This document shows, piece by piece, positions 45,576-56,149 of a stretch of DNA of 64,000 nucleotides. Below the pieces are notes generated by a model. The model saw nothing but the letters and a program-made list of their open reading frames with translations, made no database searches and was not told the DNA's origin. The translations under genes and the position numbers were made by a program. Origin of the DNA: Tolumonas osonensis (lineage in GTDB: Bacteria; Pseudomonadota; Gammaproteobacteria; Enterobacterales; Aeromonadaceae); assembly GCF_014202415.1 (NCBI RefSeq), contig NZ_JACHGR010000005.1:1-64000 (forward strand), read 5' to 3'. The first letter of the stretch is position 1, and the number at the start of each line of letters is the position of its first letter.

Positions 45576-48197
45576 TTACAGATTTAACTCAATTTCAGTC
45601 TGTAATTTATTGTTATCGCATGCGGATGAATCACAGATCAGCACAGTTCGTTTACCCTGTAATACTTTCCAGCCATGTGTCGTCACATCCCAGTAAGAAA
45701 ATGCCCGTTTATCCAGCTGGAGACTGACTGTTTTACTCTCACCTTTAGCCAGTGTGACCTTTTCAAATCCGGCCAGTGATTTGGCAGCCATTGGAATCGG
45801 AGCATCCGCGGCAGCACCAAGATAGACCTGAGAAACATCAGTACCGTCACGATCACCGGTATTGGAGACAGTAAAGCTGACCTGATAACCATCGGTGATT
45901 GGTTTCACTTCCGGGGCACTATATTTAAACCGGGTATAAGAAAGACCGTGACCAAACGCGAATAGTGGTTTGATTGCTTTCGTGTCATACCAGCGGTAGC
46001 CAACCAGAAGACCTTCGCTGTAATTCACGCGACCTTTCACGCCCGGAAATTGTTCAGCCGTCTGCAGCGGCGTATCCTTTTCCGTCACAGGGAACGTAAC
46101 CGGCAATTTACCGGACGGATTTACCTTACCAGTAAGGATATCTGCCGTAGCCATCGCGCCTTCCTGACCGGAATACCACATTTGCAGTACAGCCGCAGCC
46201 TTCTGAGCCCATGGCATGGTCACCGGATCACCGGTATTTAATACCACGACAGTATTCTGATTCGCCTTCGTAATCGCAGAAAGCAATTCATCCTGTCCAT
46301 CCGGCAATGCCAGTGAAGGACGATCCTGCCCTTCTGTTCCTTCATTAAAGGCAAAGACAAGAACTTTGCCTTTATGCTGTTTTGCCGCCGCTACCGCTTT
46401 CTGCAATTCGGCCTTACGTTGTGACGGTGTAACCCACGCCATCCGGATTTCCAGCGGATCATCCGGGCTGGTAATGCCATTGGAAAGCATATTGGCTTCA
46501 CCCGCCGACCCCGTAACTGTCAGAGGCAATTGTTCCCCTTTTTTCAGCAGGATCCGGAAAGACGCGATATCCATTCCTTCCCGTGACGGCAGTAAGCGAT
46601 TGGTGGTGGCGAAGAATCCGTTACTGTTCAGTTGCGGCTCACCTTTGGCATCACCGTTGCCCAGTTTCAGGGTAGCGGCACCGCCCCGGATATGGAGTTT
46701 GATATCATATTCCCCGGTTTCCGGTGCTGTCAGCATCCCCTGCCATGTCACCTTGCTATACGCAGGCAGCGCATTTTTCTCACCGGCCAGATCAATGTTG
46801 GCAACAGTAATCGTGCTGTTTTTAAGCTTGCGGGTTAAACCGCTCTGACCATCTGCTGTTTTTAAAGCAGACATTGGAATTGCGGTACCATCCAGATCAA
46901 TACCCAGAATTGCCGTCTGTGCTTTACCCGCCACATCATTCAACGCCTGTAAAGGAGAAATACTCTTTTTCGCTTTAACATGCGAACTGCCACCACCGCC
47001 GATGACCGGCACCTGAGCTGTCGACCCGATAATCAGCAAATCATTCAGATCTTCTGCGGATAACGGTAGAACTGACTGCCGGTTCTTAAGTAAGACAGCG
47101 CCTTCCCGGGCAGTTTTTAAGGCAATCGCCGCATGTTCGGCAGCCACATCATCCATCTTCGCCCGGGCAGGTAATTTACCATCCAGCATATGGAACCGTT
47201 CCATCTGTGTCAGAATACGGCCAACGGCCTGATCAATATCGGAAACAGGAATATCCCCTTTTGTCACAGCCTGTTTTAACGGTTCACCGAAGAAGAAGCC
47301 GGATGGCATCTCCATATCCAGACCCGCCTTGATTGGCGTCGGATCGGGCGCTTTCCCTTCAAATAAGGTGGCATACCAGTCGGTCATGACAAACCCTTTG
47401 TAGCCCCACTGACCGCGCAAAATATCCGTTAGTAACATTTCGTTCGCACAGCTGTAATCGTTACCTTTGCCATCTATAGCCAAACGGTTGTAAGAACACA
47501 TGAACGAAGCGACATCTGCTTTCACTGCCTGTTCAAACGCCGGCAGATAAATTTCCTGCAGCGTGCGTTCATCAACCACGGAAACGCCTGTACCTCGGTC
47601 GGTTTCCTGATTATTAGCGGCGAAGTGCTTCACCGTTGCCATCAGGCCTTTGTCCTGAATACCTTTGATTTCAGATGCCACCAGCTTTCCGGCAAGCAAA
47701 GGATCTTCACCCAGAGTTTCAAAATTACGCCCGGCCTGAGGTGTTCTGACAATATTCACCATCGGGGATAACAGAATGTCCTGATCCAATGCCCTGGCTT
47801 CAACACCAATTACGTTGCCATATTGCTCCGCTAAAGCCGGATCAAAACTGGCCGCCAGTGCCACCGGTGACGGCATCGCGGTCGCCAGATGCATTGGGTG
47901 TCGCGCCCCCGCCGGGCCATCGGTTAAACGTAAAGCAGGAATACCTAATCGCTTCACACCCGGAATAAAGCCAACAGCCGCTTTATTTTCCGGATCATGC
48001 TGATTCGCCATATCAAAGCCTTGCACAGTACCGTGCAGGAAGCTGATTTTTTCATCCAGCGTCATCTGGGCAATCAGTGAAGTAATTTTATCGGATACAG
48101 GATTTGTCTGGGCGACAACAGACTGACTGGTCAGTGTGATTAATGCGGTGACAGCTGCGGCAATGGCACTCTGTCTGAATGTGTTCTGTTTTTTCAT
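45576..48197 (-). CDS. Secreted family 3 glycoside hydrolase (beta-glucosidase) with PA14 domain
   Basis: 873 residues with a signal peptide (1-29). The GH3 N-terminal barrel has the nucleophile Asp in GFVMTDWYATL near 275. The C-terminal GH3 domain is split by a PA14-type carbohydrate-binding insert (KVTWQGMLTAPETGEYDIKL near 480-500). A fibronectin-III-like end (VSFTVSNTGDRDGTDVSQVY near 780-800) closes the protein. These enzymes release glucose from beta-glucosides in the periplasm or outside the cell. A LacI-type palindrome lies 61 bases upstream of the start, indicating sugar control. Confidence 0.9.
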   Translation of the reverse strand: MKKQNTFRQSAIAAAVTALITLTSQSVVAQTNPVSDKITSLIAQMTLDEKISFLHGTVQGFDMANQHDPENKAAVGFIPGVKRLGIPALRLTDGPAGARHPMHLATAMPSPVALAASFDPALAEQYGNVIGVEARALDQDILLSPMVNIVRTPQAGRNFETLGEDPLLAGKLVASEIKGIQDKGLMATVKHFAANNQETDRGTGVSVVDERTLQEIYLPAFEQAVKADVASFMCSYNRLAIDGKGNDYSCANEMLLTDILRGQWGYKGFVMTDWYATLFEGKAPDPTPIKAGLDMEMPSGFFFGEPLKQAVTKGDIPVSDIDQAVGRILTQMERFHMLDGKLPARAKMDDVAAEHAAIALKTAREGAVLLKNRQSVLPLSAEDLNDLLIIGSTAQVPVIGGGGSSHVKAKKSISPLQALNDVAGKAQTAILGIDLDGTAIPMSALKTADGQSGLTRKLKNSTITVANIDLAGEKNALPAYSKVTWQGMLTAPETGEYDIKLHIRGGAATLKLGNGDAKGEPQLNSNGFFATTNRLLPSREGMDIASFRILLKKGEQLPLTVTGSAGEANMLSNGITSPDDPLEIRMAWVTPSQRKAELQKAVAAAKQHKGKVLVFAFNEGTEGQDRPSLALPDGQDELLSAITKANQNTVVVLNTGDPVTMPWAQKAAAVLQMWYSGQEGAMATADILTGKVNPSGKLPVTFPVTEKDTPLQTAEQFPGVKGRVNYSEGLLVGYRWYDTKAIKPLFAFGHGLSYTRFKYSAPEVKPITDGYQVSFTVSNTGDRDGTDVSQVYLGAAADAPIPMAAKSLAGFEKVTLAKGESKTVSLQLDKRAFSYWDVTTHGWKVLQGKRTVLICDSSACDNNKLQTEIELNL

Positions 48198-48257
48198 TTT
48201 TGTGGAAACCCCGGTTAAATAACTGCTTTAGAATATTCATTCTATAATCACAGCTAT

Positions 48258-48271
48258 TGAAACCGGTTTCA
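48258..48271. promoter_or_regulatory. LacI-family operator upstream of the GH3 gene
   Basis: TGAAACCGGTTTCA is a perfect 14-bp palindrome with the central CG typical of LacI/GalR-family sites. A second sequence ending in TATAAT (48242-48247 on the plus strand reads TATAAT with flanks) lies close by. No LacI regulator is in the window, so its identity is open. Confidence 0.7.
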
Positions 48272-48370
48272 TGGTTTAGCGCAAAGATTTATAACCGCAT
48301 GAATCTCCTTTTATCTCGATTTGTTAACTCGTTCACAACTTACGCCTCATCACAAACCTGACTTGAAAGA

Positions 48371-49051
48371 TTAGGCTTCTTTTTTGTGGTGGGGTTTCAT
48401 CATCAGATAACGTTCCCGGAAAAGCGTGAACCACTGCTGTAATGTCGTAGCTGCTGCAAGATCCCCTTGCTGCTGCAATAAACAACCAGCAACTTCCGCC
48501 GTACACAAGTGATGATCATGCGCAGCAACACGCAGCCGGTATGCCGACAGGGTTTCCGGCTGAACAGAAATCACCGGAAATTTATCCAGATACGGACTTT
48601 TGCGAAACATCTTGCGTGCCTCGCTCCAGGTTCCATCCAGCAGAATATAGAGTGGGCGCTTGGATAGAGTCTCTGTTGATCTCAGCGTCGCCCTCTCTTC
48701 TCCTTCTCTGACATAACTATCAGGAAAAACGACAACCGGAGAGAAATCCGGATTATTCAGCAACGCCAGCAAGGCCTCGTCCGGATTTGTCCGTGACCAT
48801 AAAAAGGCAGATGTATTTTCCGGAAATACGTCAGCAATCAAACGACCGGTATTGGAAGGTTTCATGGGTTCGGTGTCATACATCAGCAGACAGAAATCAG
48901 CTTCCGGAATAGCCGATGGCTTCAGATGACAGGCGCAATGAATTTCAGGTAACCCGCAACCTTCACAGCGAATGATGGAACCACCTCTGGCCTGAAATGG
49001 CCGGGTAGACATAGCGATACGTTGCCTTCTGAGACGTTGGAATGCATTCAT
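48371..49051 (-). CDS. tapT: tRNA-uridine aminocarboxypropyltransferase (DTW family)
   Basis: Transfers the 3-amino-3-carboxypropyl group of SAM to U47 of tRNA. The 226 residues include a zinc-binding CEGCGLPEIHCACH near 29-42 and YILLDGTWSEARKMF near 131-145, the DTW signature (here D-G-T-W). Length is near E. coli YfiP (232). The frame begins at ATG 49051, and a shorter start (MSTRPF) at residue 14 is possible. Confidence 0.9.
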   Translation of the reverse strand: MNAFQRLRRQRIAMSTRPFQARGGSIIRCEGCGLPEIHCACHLKPSAIPEADFCLLMYDTEPMKPSNTGRLIADVFPENTSAFLWSRTNPDEALLALLNNPDFSPVVVFPDSYVREGEERATLRSTETLSKRPLYILLDGTWSEARKMFRKSPYLDKFPVISVQPETLSAYRLRVAAHDHHLCTAEVAGCLLQQQGDLAAATTLQQWFTLFRERYLMMKPHHKKEA

Positions 49052-49066
49052 TTGAAAAAACCGGAA

Positions 49067-49103
49067 AAAATAAAAGGGGTAACCTTTCGGTTACCCCAAA
49101 AAA
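49067..49103 (-). terminator. Terminator of the candidate sRNA
   Basis: A 9-bp perfect stem (49076-49084 and 49089-49097) with a GAAA tetraloop on the minus strand and a long T-run after it. It lies upstream of tapT, where no protein gene needs it, supporting a separate transcript. Confidence 0.85.
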
Positions 49104-49237
49104 CGAGGCACTGACAATATCAGCAAAAAGAAAGCCCTTTCAACTGGTTTTAGTGGGGGTGAATCACCGGCAACCACTTGGGGGCAACAACACACAACAA
49201 CAAAGGAAACATGACGACAAAGCGGAAGCTAAGTCAA
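49067..49237 (-). ncRNA. gcvB: Candidate GcvB-like Hfq-dependent small RNA
   Basis: The minus strand carries a GU-rich stretch (TTGTTGTTGTGTGTTGTTG, complement of about 49186-49204), as in the target-binding region R1 of GcvB. A GGTGATTCACC stem within a larger AGTGG/CCACT stem follows. The end is a strong terminator, GGGGTAACC-GAAA-GGTTACCCC followed by TTTTATTTTTT (49066-49097). A plausible promoter is TGGACA, 17 bases, AAAAAT ending at 49245. The predicted length of about 170 nt compares with about 200 for E. coli GcvB. gcvA, the usual neighbour, is absent, so the name is tentative. Confidence 0.55.
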
Positions 49238-49389
49238 TGGGTGTATTTTTGATCCTGATAGAACAAATGTCCAGCACATTTTGTAATTTTTTTACGTACA
49301 AAAAATAAATCCCGGTTAACTAATAGGCACAACCCTGTCATTTATTGCGTTAGATCATTTTTTACCAGTAATTTATATTGTTTTAATTT

Positions 49390-49416
49390 CATTTATGTAA
49401 CCAAATTACATAAATG
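49390..49416. promoter_or_regulatory. Long perfect inverted repeat upstream of ycbZ
   Basis: CATTTATGTAA and TTACATAAATG form two 11-base arms around a 5-base spacer, about 90 bases before the Lon-like gene. The symmetry suggests a regulator binding site. The regulator is unknown. Confidence 0.6.
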
Positions 49417-49504
49417 AGTCTATTCCATTGCTAACAGAAGAGATGGGTTTGACGCCAAGGTCAGGTATAATCATCTATGTCTATTGCAAAGGAATTAAAT
49501 CTAA

Positions 49505-51496
49505 GTGACAGAACTAGCTGCAGAAGCCCTTCTCCCCGACTTTTCAGATTTGTCGTGCGAAAAATTATCCTCTGTTCAACCGATTAGTTTTGCAGAAACG
49601 CAGGGACGCGCGGCCTCCGCCATTCAGCGTCTCAATGCTGCCAGTCAGAGTTGCCCTGCCTTGCTGCTGAACGGTTATCCCGGCATTAACTACGAAAAGG
49701 TTATCATCGATCTGATCGATGATTGCCCGGTACCCTATAACCGTAGTTTTGACCTTTGCTATACCGAGAATCTGGAAAATCCGTTCCGCCCAATCTGGCT
49801 GAAACTGAAAGCCGGTACGGGTCCGGAATTCTGTGAAATGCTGGACGACCTGTTCAAGTTATTACGTCTGCATTTAGATGCGGAAGAGGTCGTCAATAAA
49901 ATCCTGCGCAAACAGGATAATGATGAAAAACTGGCAGAATACCTCACCGAATTGTCGGCGCATGTCGCCCAGGATGGCGTATTCACGCATCCGGTACTGA
50001 TGAACCTGATGATCCACCAGCTGCAGGATCAACCGCCCGTCATCTATGCCCGCGATTTAACCTGGCGTTCATTATTCGGTGCCATCAATTATGTCACCGA
50101 GCAAGGCAGTGTTTACAGTAACCATCATCTGCTGGAACCAGGCCTGTTACGTGAAGCCAACGGTGGCTATCTGATCATGCCAGTCGATGAACTGCTGATG
50201 AAACCCCATCTCTGGTTCAAACTGCATAATGCGCTGACAACCGGCTATCTGGACTGGTCCGCACAAGAAGATACGCCGCCACAGACCCCATTCTTTCAAC
50301 CGGAAGCGACGCCGCTTGATATCAAGCTGATTCTGGTTGGCGATCGGATTTCTATTGCCGAATTCAATCTGCTGGATAATACCTTTGCCGAGAAAGTCTT
50401 TTTGCGGACCGATCTCATCACCGAATTCCCGTACGATGAAGAATCCCGGAATCTGTTTATCGGCTTGCTGAGCCATATCCGCCAGACATGGAACATGCTG
50501 GATTTCGATCATTCAGCCATTAAAGAATTGATGCGCTTTTCCTGCCGGTTGTGTGAGCATCAGCGTATTCTGTCATTTGCCGAAAATCAGCTGACCGCGT
50601 TGATGCAACTGGCGCACAGTATTGCCCAGGAACAAGGTGCAGAGCTGATTTCCGTGTTGCATATCAAGGCTGCATTAGCAGAACAGGAATACCGGCTGAA
50701 CCATATTGTGGATATGTCCGATCAAGGCATTGTGGATGAACAAATCCTGCTGCAAACCGAAGGTGAAGTCGTTGGTCAAATCAACGGACTTTCCGTCATT
50801 CAGATCATGGGACATCCTTATGACTTCGGAGAACCCGTTCGTCTGACCGCTACGGTGCATATGGGTGACGGCGATGTCTCCGATATTGAACGTAAGGCCG
50901 AACTGGCCGGACACATCCATGCCAAGGCCATGATGATTATTCACGGCTATCTCTCCACATTATTTGGTGCCGAAAACCCCTCGCCGCTGTCTGCCAATCT
51001 GGTTTTTGAGCAATCATACAGCGAGATAGATGGTGACAGCGCGGCCCTGACCGGACTGTGTGCCCTGCTTTCTGCGCTGGCGAAACAACCGATTTATCAG
51101 CATCTGGCCGTAACAGGCGCCGTTGATCAGTTCGGCAATGTTCAGCCTGTCGGCGGACTGAACGAGAAAATTGAAGGCTTCTTCCGGGTTTGTTCTATTC
51201 AGGGTCTGAATGGCAAACAGGGCGTTGTGATCCCGGAATCGAACCGTTTGCAGTTAATTCTGTCCGACGAAGTGATCGAGGCGGTTGAAAACGGCCAATT
51301 CCATATTTATCCCGTCAGTCACGTAGAAGAAGCAGTCGAATTATTGATGGGCTGTCCGGCAGGTTCAATCGATGACGATCAGACTCTTTTCGGGCGAATC
51401 CGGCAGCGACTGGACGATTTAAACGGCTCTACAGGCAGAAATGGGCTATTCAGCACACTTTTCCGCAGATTACACTCACTGGTTGGACTTGCTTAG
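49505..51496 (+). CDS. ycbZ: Lon-like ATP-dependent protease, YcbZ type
   Basis: A 663-residue LonB-type protein, somewhat longer than E. coli YcbZ (about 586). The AAA-like N-terminal part is degenerate at its nucleotide motif (LLNGYPGINYEKVIIDL), and the helical middle includes MQLAHSIAQEQGAELI. The C-terminal S16 protease domain has the catalytic dyad Ser512 (EIDGDSAAL) and Lys555 (GGLNEKIEG), 43 residues apart as in Lon. GTG 49505 is the start. It lies immediately ahead of fabA, as in E. coli. Confidence 0.88.
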   Translation: MTELAAEALLPDFSDLSCEKLSSVQPISFAETQGRAASAIQRLNAASQSCPALLLNGYPGINYEKVIIDLIDDCPVPYNRSFDLCYTENLENPFRPIWLKLKAGTGPEFCEMLDDLFKLLRLHLDAEEVVNKILRKQDNDEKLAEYLTELSAHVAQDGVFTHPVLMNLMIHQLQDQPPVIYARDLTWRSLFGAINYVTEQGSVYSNHHLLEPGLLREANGGYLIMPVDELLMKPHLWFKLHNALTTGYLDWSAQEDTPPQTPFFQPEATPLDIKLILVGDRISIAEFNLLDNTFAEKVFLRTDLITEFPYDEESRNLFIGLLSHIRQTWNMLDFDHSAIKELMRFSCRLCEHQRILSFAENQLTALMQLAHSIAQEQGAELISVLHIKAALAEQEYRLNHIVDMSDQGIVDEQILLQTEGEVVGQINGLSVIQIMGHPYDFGEPVRLTATVHMGDGDVSDIERKAELAGHIHAKAMMIIHGYLSTLFGAENPSPLSANLVFEQSYSEIDGDSAALTGLCALLSALAKQPIYQHLAVTGAVDQFGNVQPVGGLNEKIEGFFRVCSIQGLNGKQGVVIPESNRLQLILSDEVIEAVENGQFHIYPVSHVEEAVELLMGCPAGSIDDDQTLFGRIRQRLDDLNGSTGRNGLFSTLFRRLHSLVGLA

Positions 51497-51553
51497 TCGT
51501 CGCATGTTGGGTAGATTCTCCAGTTCAAAATTGACTATAAGGATTTAATAAGC

Positions 51554-52111
51554 GTGTCAGCAGAAATGACCAATACTCCTAAAGTATCCCTGTGCGATCA
51601 GGGTCGTAACAGTTTCACCAAAGAAGACCTGCTGGCTTGCAGCCGTGGTGAGTTATTCGGTGAAGGCAACAGCCAGTTACCAGCACCTAACATGCTGATG
51701 ATGGATCGCATTGCTAAAATTACTGACACTGACGGTGCTTTTGAGAAAGGCGAAATTATCGCTGAGCTGGATATCACTCCGGATCTGTGGTTCTTCGATT
51801 GTCACTTCCCTGGTGATCCGGTAATGCCTGGTTGTTTAGGTCTGGATGCAATGTGGCAGCTGGTTGGTTTCTTCCTTGGCTGGAAAGGTGGCCCGGGTAA
51901 AGGCCGTGCATTAGGCGTGGGTGAAGTTAAATTCACCGGTCAGATCCTGCCTGGCGCCAAGAAAGTGACTTATAAAATTCAGATGAAGCGCGTCATCATG
52001 CGTAAACTGATCATGGGTATCGCTGATGGTGTTGTTGAAGTCGATGGTCGTCCAATCTACTCTGCAACCGATCTGAAAGTGGGTCTGTTCCAGGATACAT
52101 CATCCTTCTGA
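51554..52111 (+). CDS. fabA: 3-hydroxydecanoyl-ACP dehydratase/isomerase
   Basis: Introduces the cis double bond of unsaturated fatty acids. The 185-residue hot-dog fold includes [15 protein letters not shown] near 22-36, [12 protein letters not shown] near 42-53 and the active-site His in [20 protein letters not shown] near 79-98. The annotated GTG gives an N-terminus about 13 residues longer than E. coli. ATG 51566 is an alternative. Confidence 0.97.
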   Translation: MSAEMTNTPKVSLCDQGRNSFTKEDLLACSRGELFGEGNSQLPAPNMLMMDRIAKITDTDGAFEKGEIIAELDITPDLWFFDCHFPGDPVMPGCLGLDAMWQLVGFFLGWKGGPGKGRALGVGEVKFTGQILPGAKKVTYKIQMKRVIMRKLIMGIADGVVEVDGRPIYSATDLKVGLFQDTSSF

Positions 52112-52131
52112 TCTATCCGGAATCCCCCAAT

Positions 52132-52160
52132 AAAAAGGCTCACAGTTGTGAGCCTTTTTA
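52132..52160. terminator. Bidirectional terminator between fabA and rmf
   Basis: AAAAAGGCTCACA/TGTGAGCCTTTTT, a perfect 13-bp stem with a 2-base spacer. Suits both convergent genes. Confidence 0.88.
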
Positions 52161-52174
52161 TTCTGAATTCGTAA

Positions 52175-52351
52175 TTAGTTAACCATATATCCCTGAGCAC
52201 GCTCATCAACAGCGTCTCGCCAGCCACCCAGCCAATAGCCTCTTGCATCTATGCATTGATAAGGACAGAGCTCTTTAGAACGCCCAGCCAAACCAGCCTG
52301 GTACCCTTTAGTACGCGCTCTTTCTAAACGATCTCTTTTCTGTCTCTTCAT
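52175..52351 (-). CDS. rmf: Ribosome modulation factor
   Basis: 58-residue basic protein that dimerises 70S ribosomes into 100S particles in stationary phase. MKRQKRDRLERARTKGYQAG at the start, CPYQCIDARGYWLGGWR in the middle and a short tail match RMF. The ATG at 52351 is used, with GAGG ten bases upstream, rather than the longer open frame. Convergent with fabA, as in E. coli. Confidence 0.96.
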   Translation of the reverse strand: MKRQKRDRLERARTKGYQAGLAGRSKELCPYQCIDARGYWLGGWRDAVDERAQGYMVN

Positions 52352-52501
52352 ACTTATTAATCCTCTTTTCCACAATGAAAAAAGACGACAGATTCTGTAT
52401 CTCTGTCGTCTTAATTGATATCGGATTAAACCGTCGGGATCAATAGCAGATCGCTAGTTTTTTGCGCTGAAACCCAATTTCACCACGTTATCGTGACAAT
52501 A

Positions 52502-54220
52502 TCATGACCCTTTCTTTACAAAACGGCGATATTGCCCTAACAGCGCGGCACCAGCCATAGCAAATAAACCAAAGAAGCCAAAGCTGCCACCACCACTGCT
52601 GCTGTCACTGGCACCGTAGTCAAAGACCGGCAACTGGTTATCGATCACATAAGCAGATGGCACATCACCATTGGCATCAAATGCTGTTGAAGCAGACACT
52701 GCCAGTTTCACAACCACATTGGTACCATTGCTTAATGTAGACCAGTCATCATAGTTGTCAAAACGACGCGCTGATGCCAGAACAGTACCGTCATCGAGGA
52801 TGTCGTTAGCATATTCGATGTAATAGTATTTGCCGCCCTGCGCACATGACGTTGTACTGCTACAAATCAGATCATTGATAGCATAACGGCTACCCGTTTT
52901 GATGTTATACAGGAACGCTTCCTGCAGACGCGGTACAGAGCCATAAACTGGCTGAGTAGTCACACTGCGTTCATCCGTCCAGCCGACAACCTGGTTGCTA
53001 TTGTTCAATGCCGCAGCTTCGGAGTTAACGCCATCCGTTGATACAGGAATCGAGGTAGAGGTAATTGCCTGTGAACCTGCGTCGTATTTGGCAACAAACA
53101 TCTGTGTCGGGTAATTACGGCTAACCAGTTTGCGGTAGACGCGGTTACCAACGATATAACCATCCGAGTTGATGTCTACTGCCCAGCTATTATCAATATC
53201 AATATCTTCGTCAGTACCAGGGTTATCGCTGGAACTGACGAAAATCGCTTTAGAGCCCAAAGCAGCAGGTAACGCGCCATCACTCAATGTTCCCAGATTC
53301 CAGAAAGTTGCCAGATTTTTCGGTTTGGAGTTGTCCCCTTCTGTCGCTGAATAACCCACAGCAACATACTTGCCATCCACATAGGCCACTTTCATGGCAC
53401 TGGCGGTGTAAGGATAATCGGTCGTTTCCGATGTATCGTAGGATGTCGCGAGCTGTTTCGTCTTAACGCCAGCCGAGTTAACCAGCCAGAACGCAGCCTG
53501 CGTTTCATAACCAGGGCAATATTTACTGTTACTTTCAATGCTGGAGTTACTGTAGCAGTTCGTATATGCCGTACTCTTTTTGTTCCCGGCAGAGCCCAAC
53601 ACCAGATAATCGGTACCGACCGGAATAATGTCATAGGCAGAAGCAAAGGCATAATCCGTCCCGGTAGTGACATCCACTGAAGTATCAGCAATGGTTGCTA
53701 CCGCCTTTCGCTTATGCTCAGAAAGAGAGACATAACCTACGGAGGTCACTTCACTATCATCACGACCATAGCGGGTAACGATACCTTCCGATTCAGCGAC
53801 GACATTAGCAGAGATTGCATCTGAATCGACACCACTGGCAATCACGTTATACGTTTGATCAGCATTACTACTGCTTAAATCAGCGAACCATTGTGCGGCA
53901 TAATTCGAGTTATCCAGATACGCATCACATGCAGCAGAACTAAGAGGTATATCGGTACAAGCTGTTTCATAACGGAACCGGTGAGCCAGATCCATACCTG
54001 ACGGCGCCATCCGGAAATAGGAATACCAGTTGCTTTTTACCGCCAGCGCACTGACAGTGGAACCATCTCCGGAGATACTTAAGGCCCACGGACCAAATTT
54101 GGCATCGCCCCGGGCAGAAGAAGTGGCAACCTCGGTAATGGTATAAAAAGGATCCTGTGCAGCGGAAACTGCACCAGCCAGCAACAAAGGTAGCAAAGCT
54201 GCAATTCGGCTTATTTTCAT
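52502..54220 (-). CDS. DUF3466-family secreted protein with GlyGly-CTERM sorting signal
   Basis: 572 residues with a signal peptide (1-20) and a long beta-rich extracellular body with repeated acidic and aromatic segments. The C-terminus has SSSGGGSFGFFGLFAM, a membrane helix and then QYRRFVKKG. A glycine patch, transmembrane stretch and basic tail is the GlyGly-CTERM signal recognised by rhombosortase. DUF3466 has no assigned biochemical role. It sits between rmf and uup, where E. coli carries pqiABC. Confidence 0.82.
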   Translation of the reverse strand: MKISRIAALLPLLLAGAVSAAQDPFYTITEVATSSARGDAKFGPWALSISGDGSTVSALAVKSNWYSYFRMAPSGMDLAHRFRYETACTDIPLSSAACDAYLDNSNYAAQWFADLSSSNADQTYNVIASGVDSDAISANVVAESEGIVTRYGRDDSEVTSVGYVSLSEHKRKAVATIADTSVDVTTGTDYAFASAYDIIPVGTDYLVLGSAGNKKSTAYTNCYSNSSIESNSKYCPGYETQAAFWLVNSAGVKTKQLATSYDTSETTDYPYTASAMKVAYVDGKYVAVGYSATEGDNSKPKNLATFWNLGTLSDGALPAALGSKAIFVSSSDNPGTDEDIDIDNSWAVDINSDGYIVGNRVYRKLVSRNYPTQMFVAKYDAGSQAITSTSIPVSTDGVNSEAAALNNSNQVVGWTDERSVTTQPVYGSVPRLQEAFLYNIKTGSRYAINDLICSSTTSCAQGGKYYYIEYANDILDDGTVLASARRFDNYDDWSTLSNGTNVVVKLAVSASTAFDANGDVPSAYVIDNQLPVFDYGASDSSSGGGSFGFFGLFAMAGAALLGQYRRFVKKGS

Positions 54221-54226
54221 CAGACT

Positions 54227-56146
<1,920 letters not shown>

Positions 56147-56149
56147 TTC

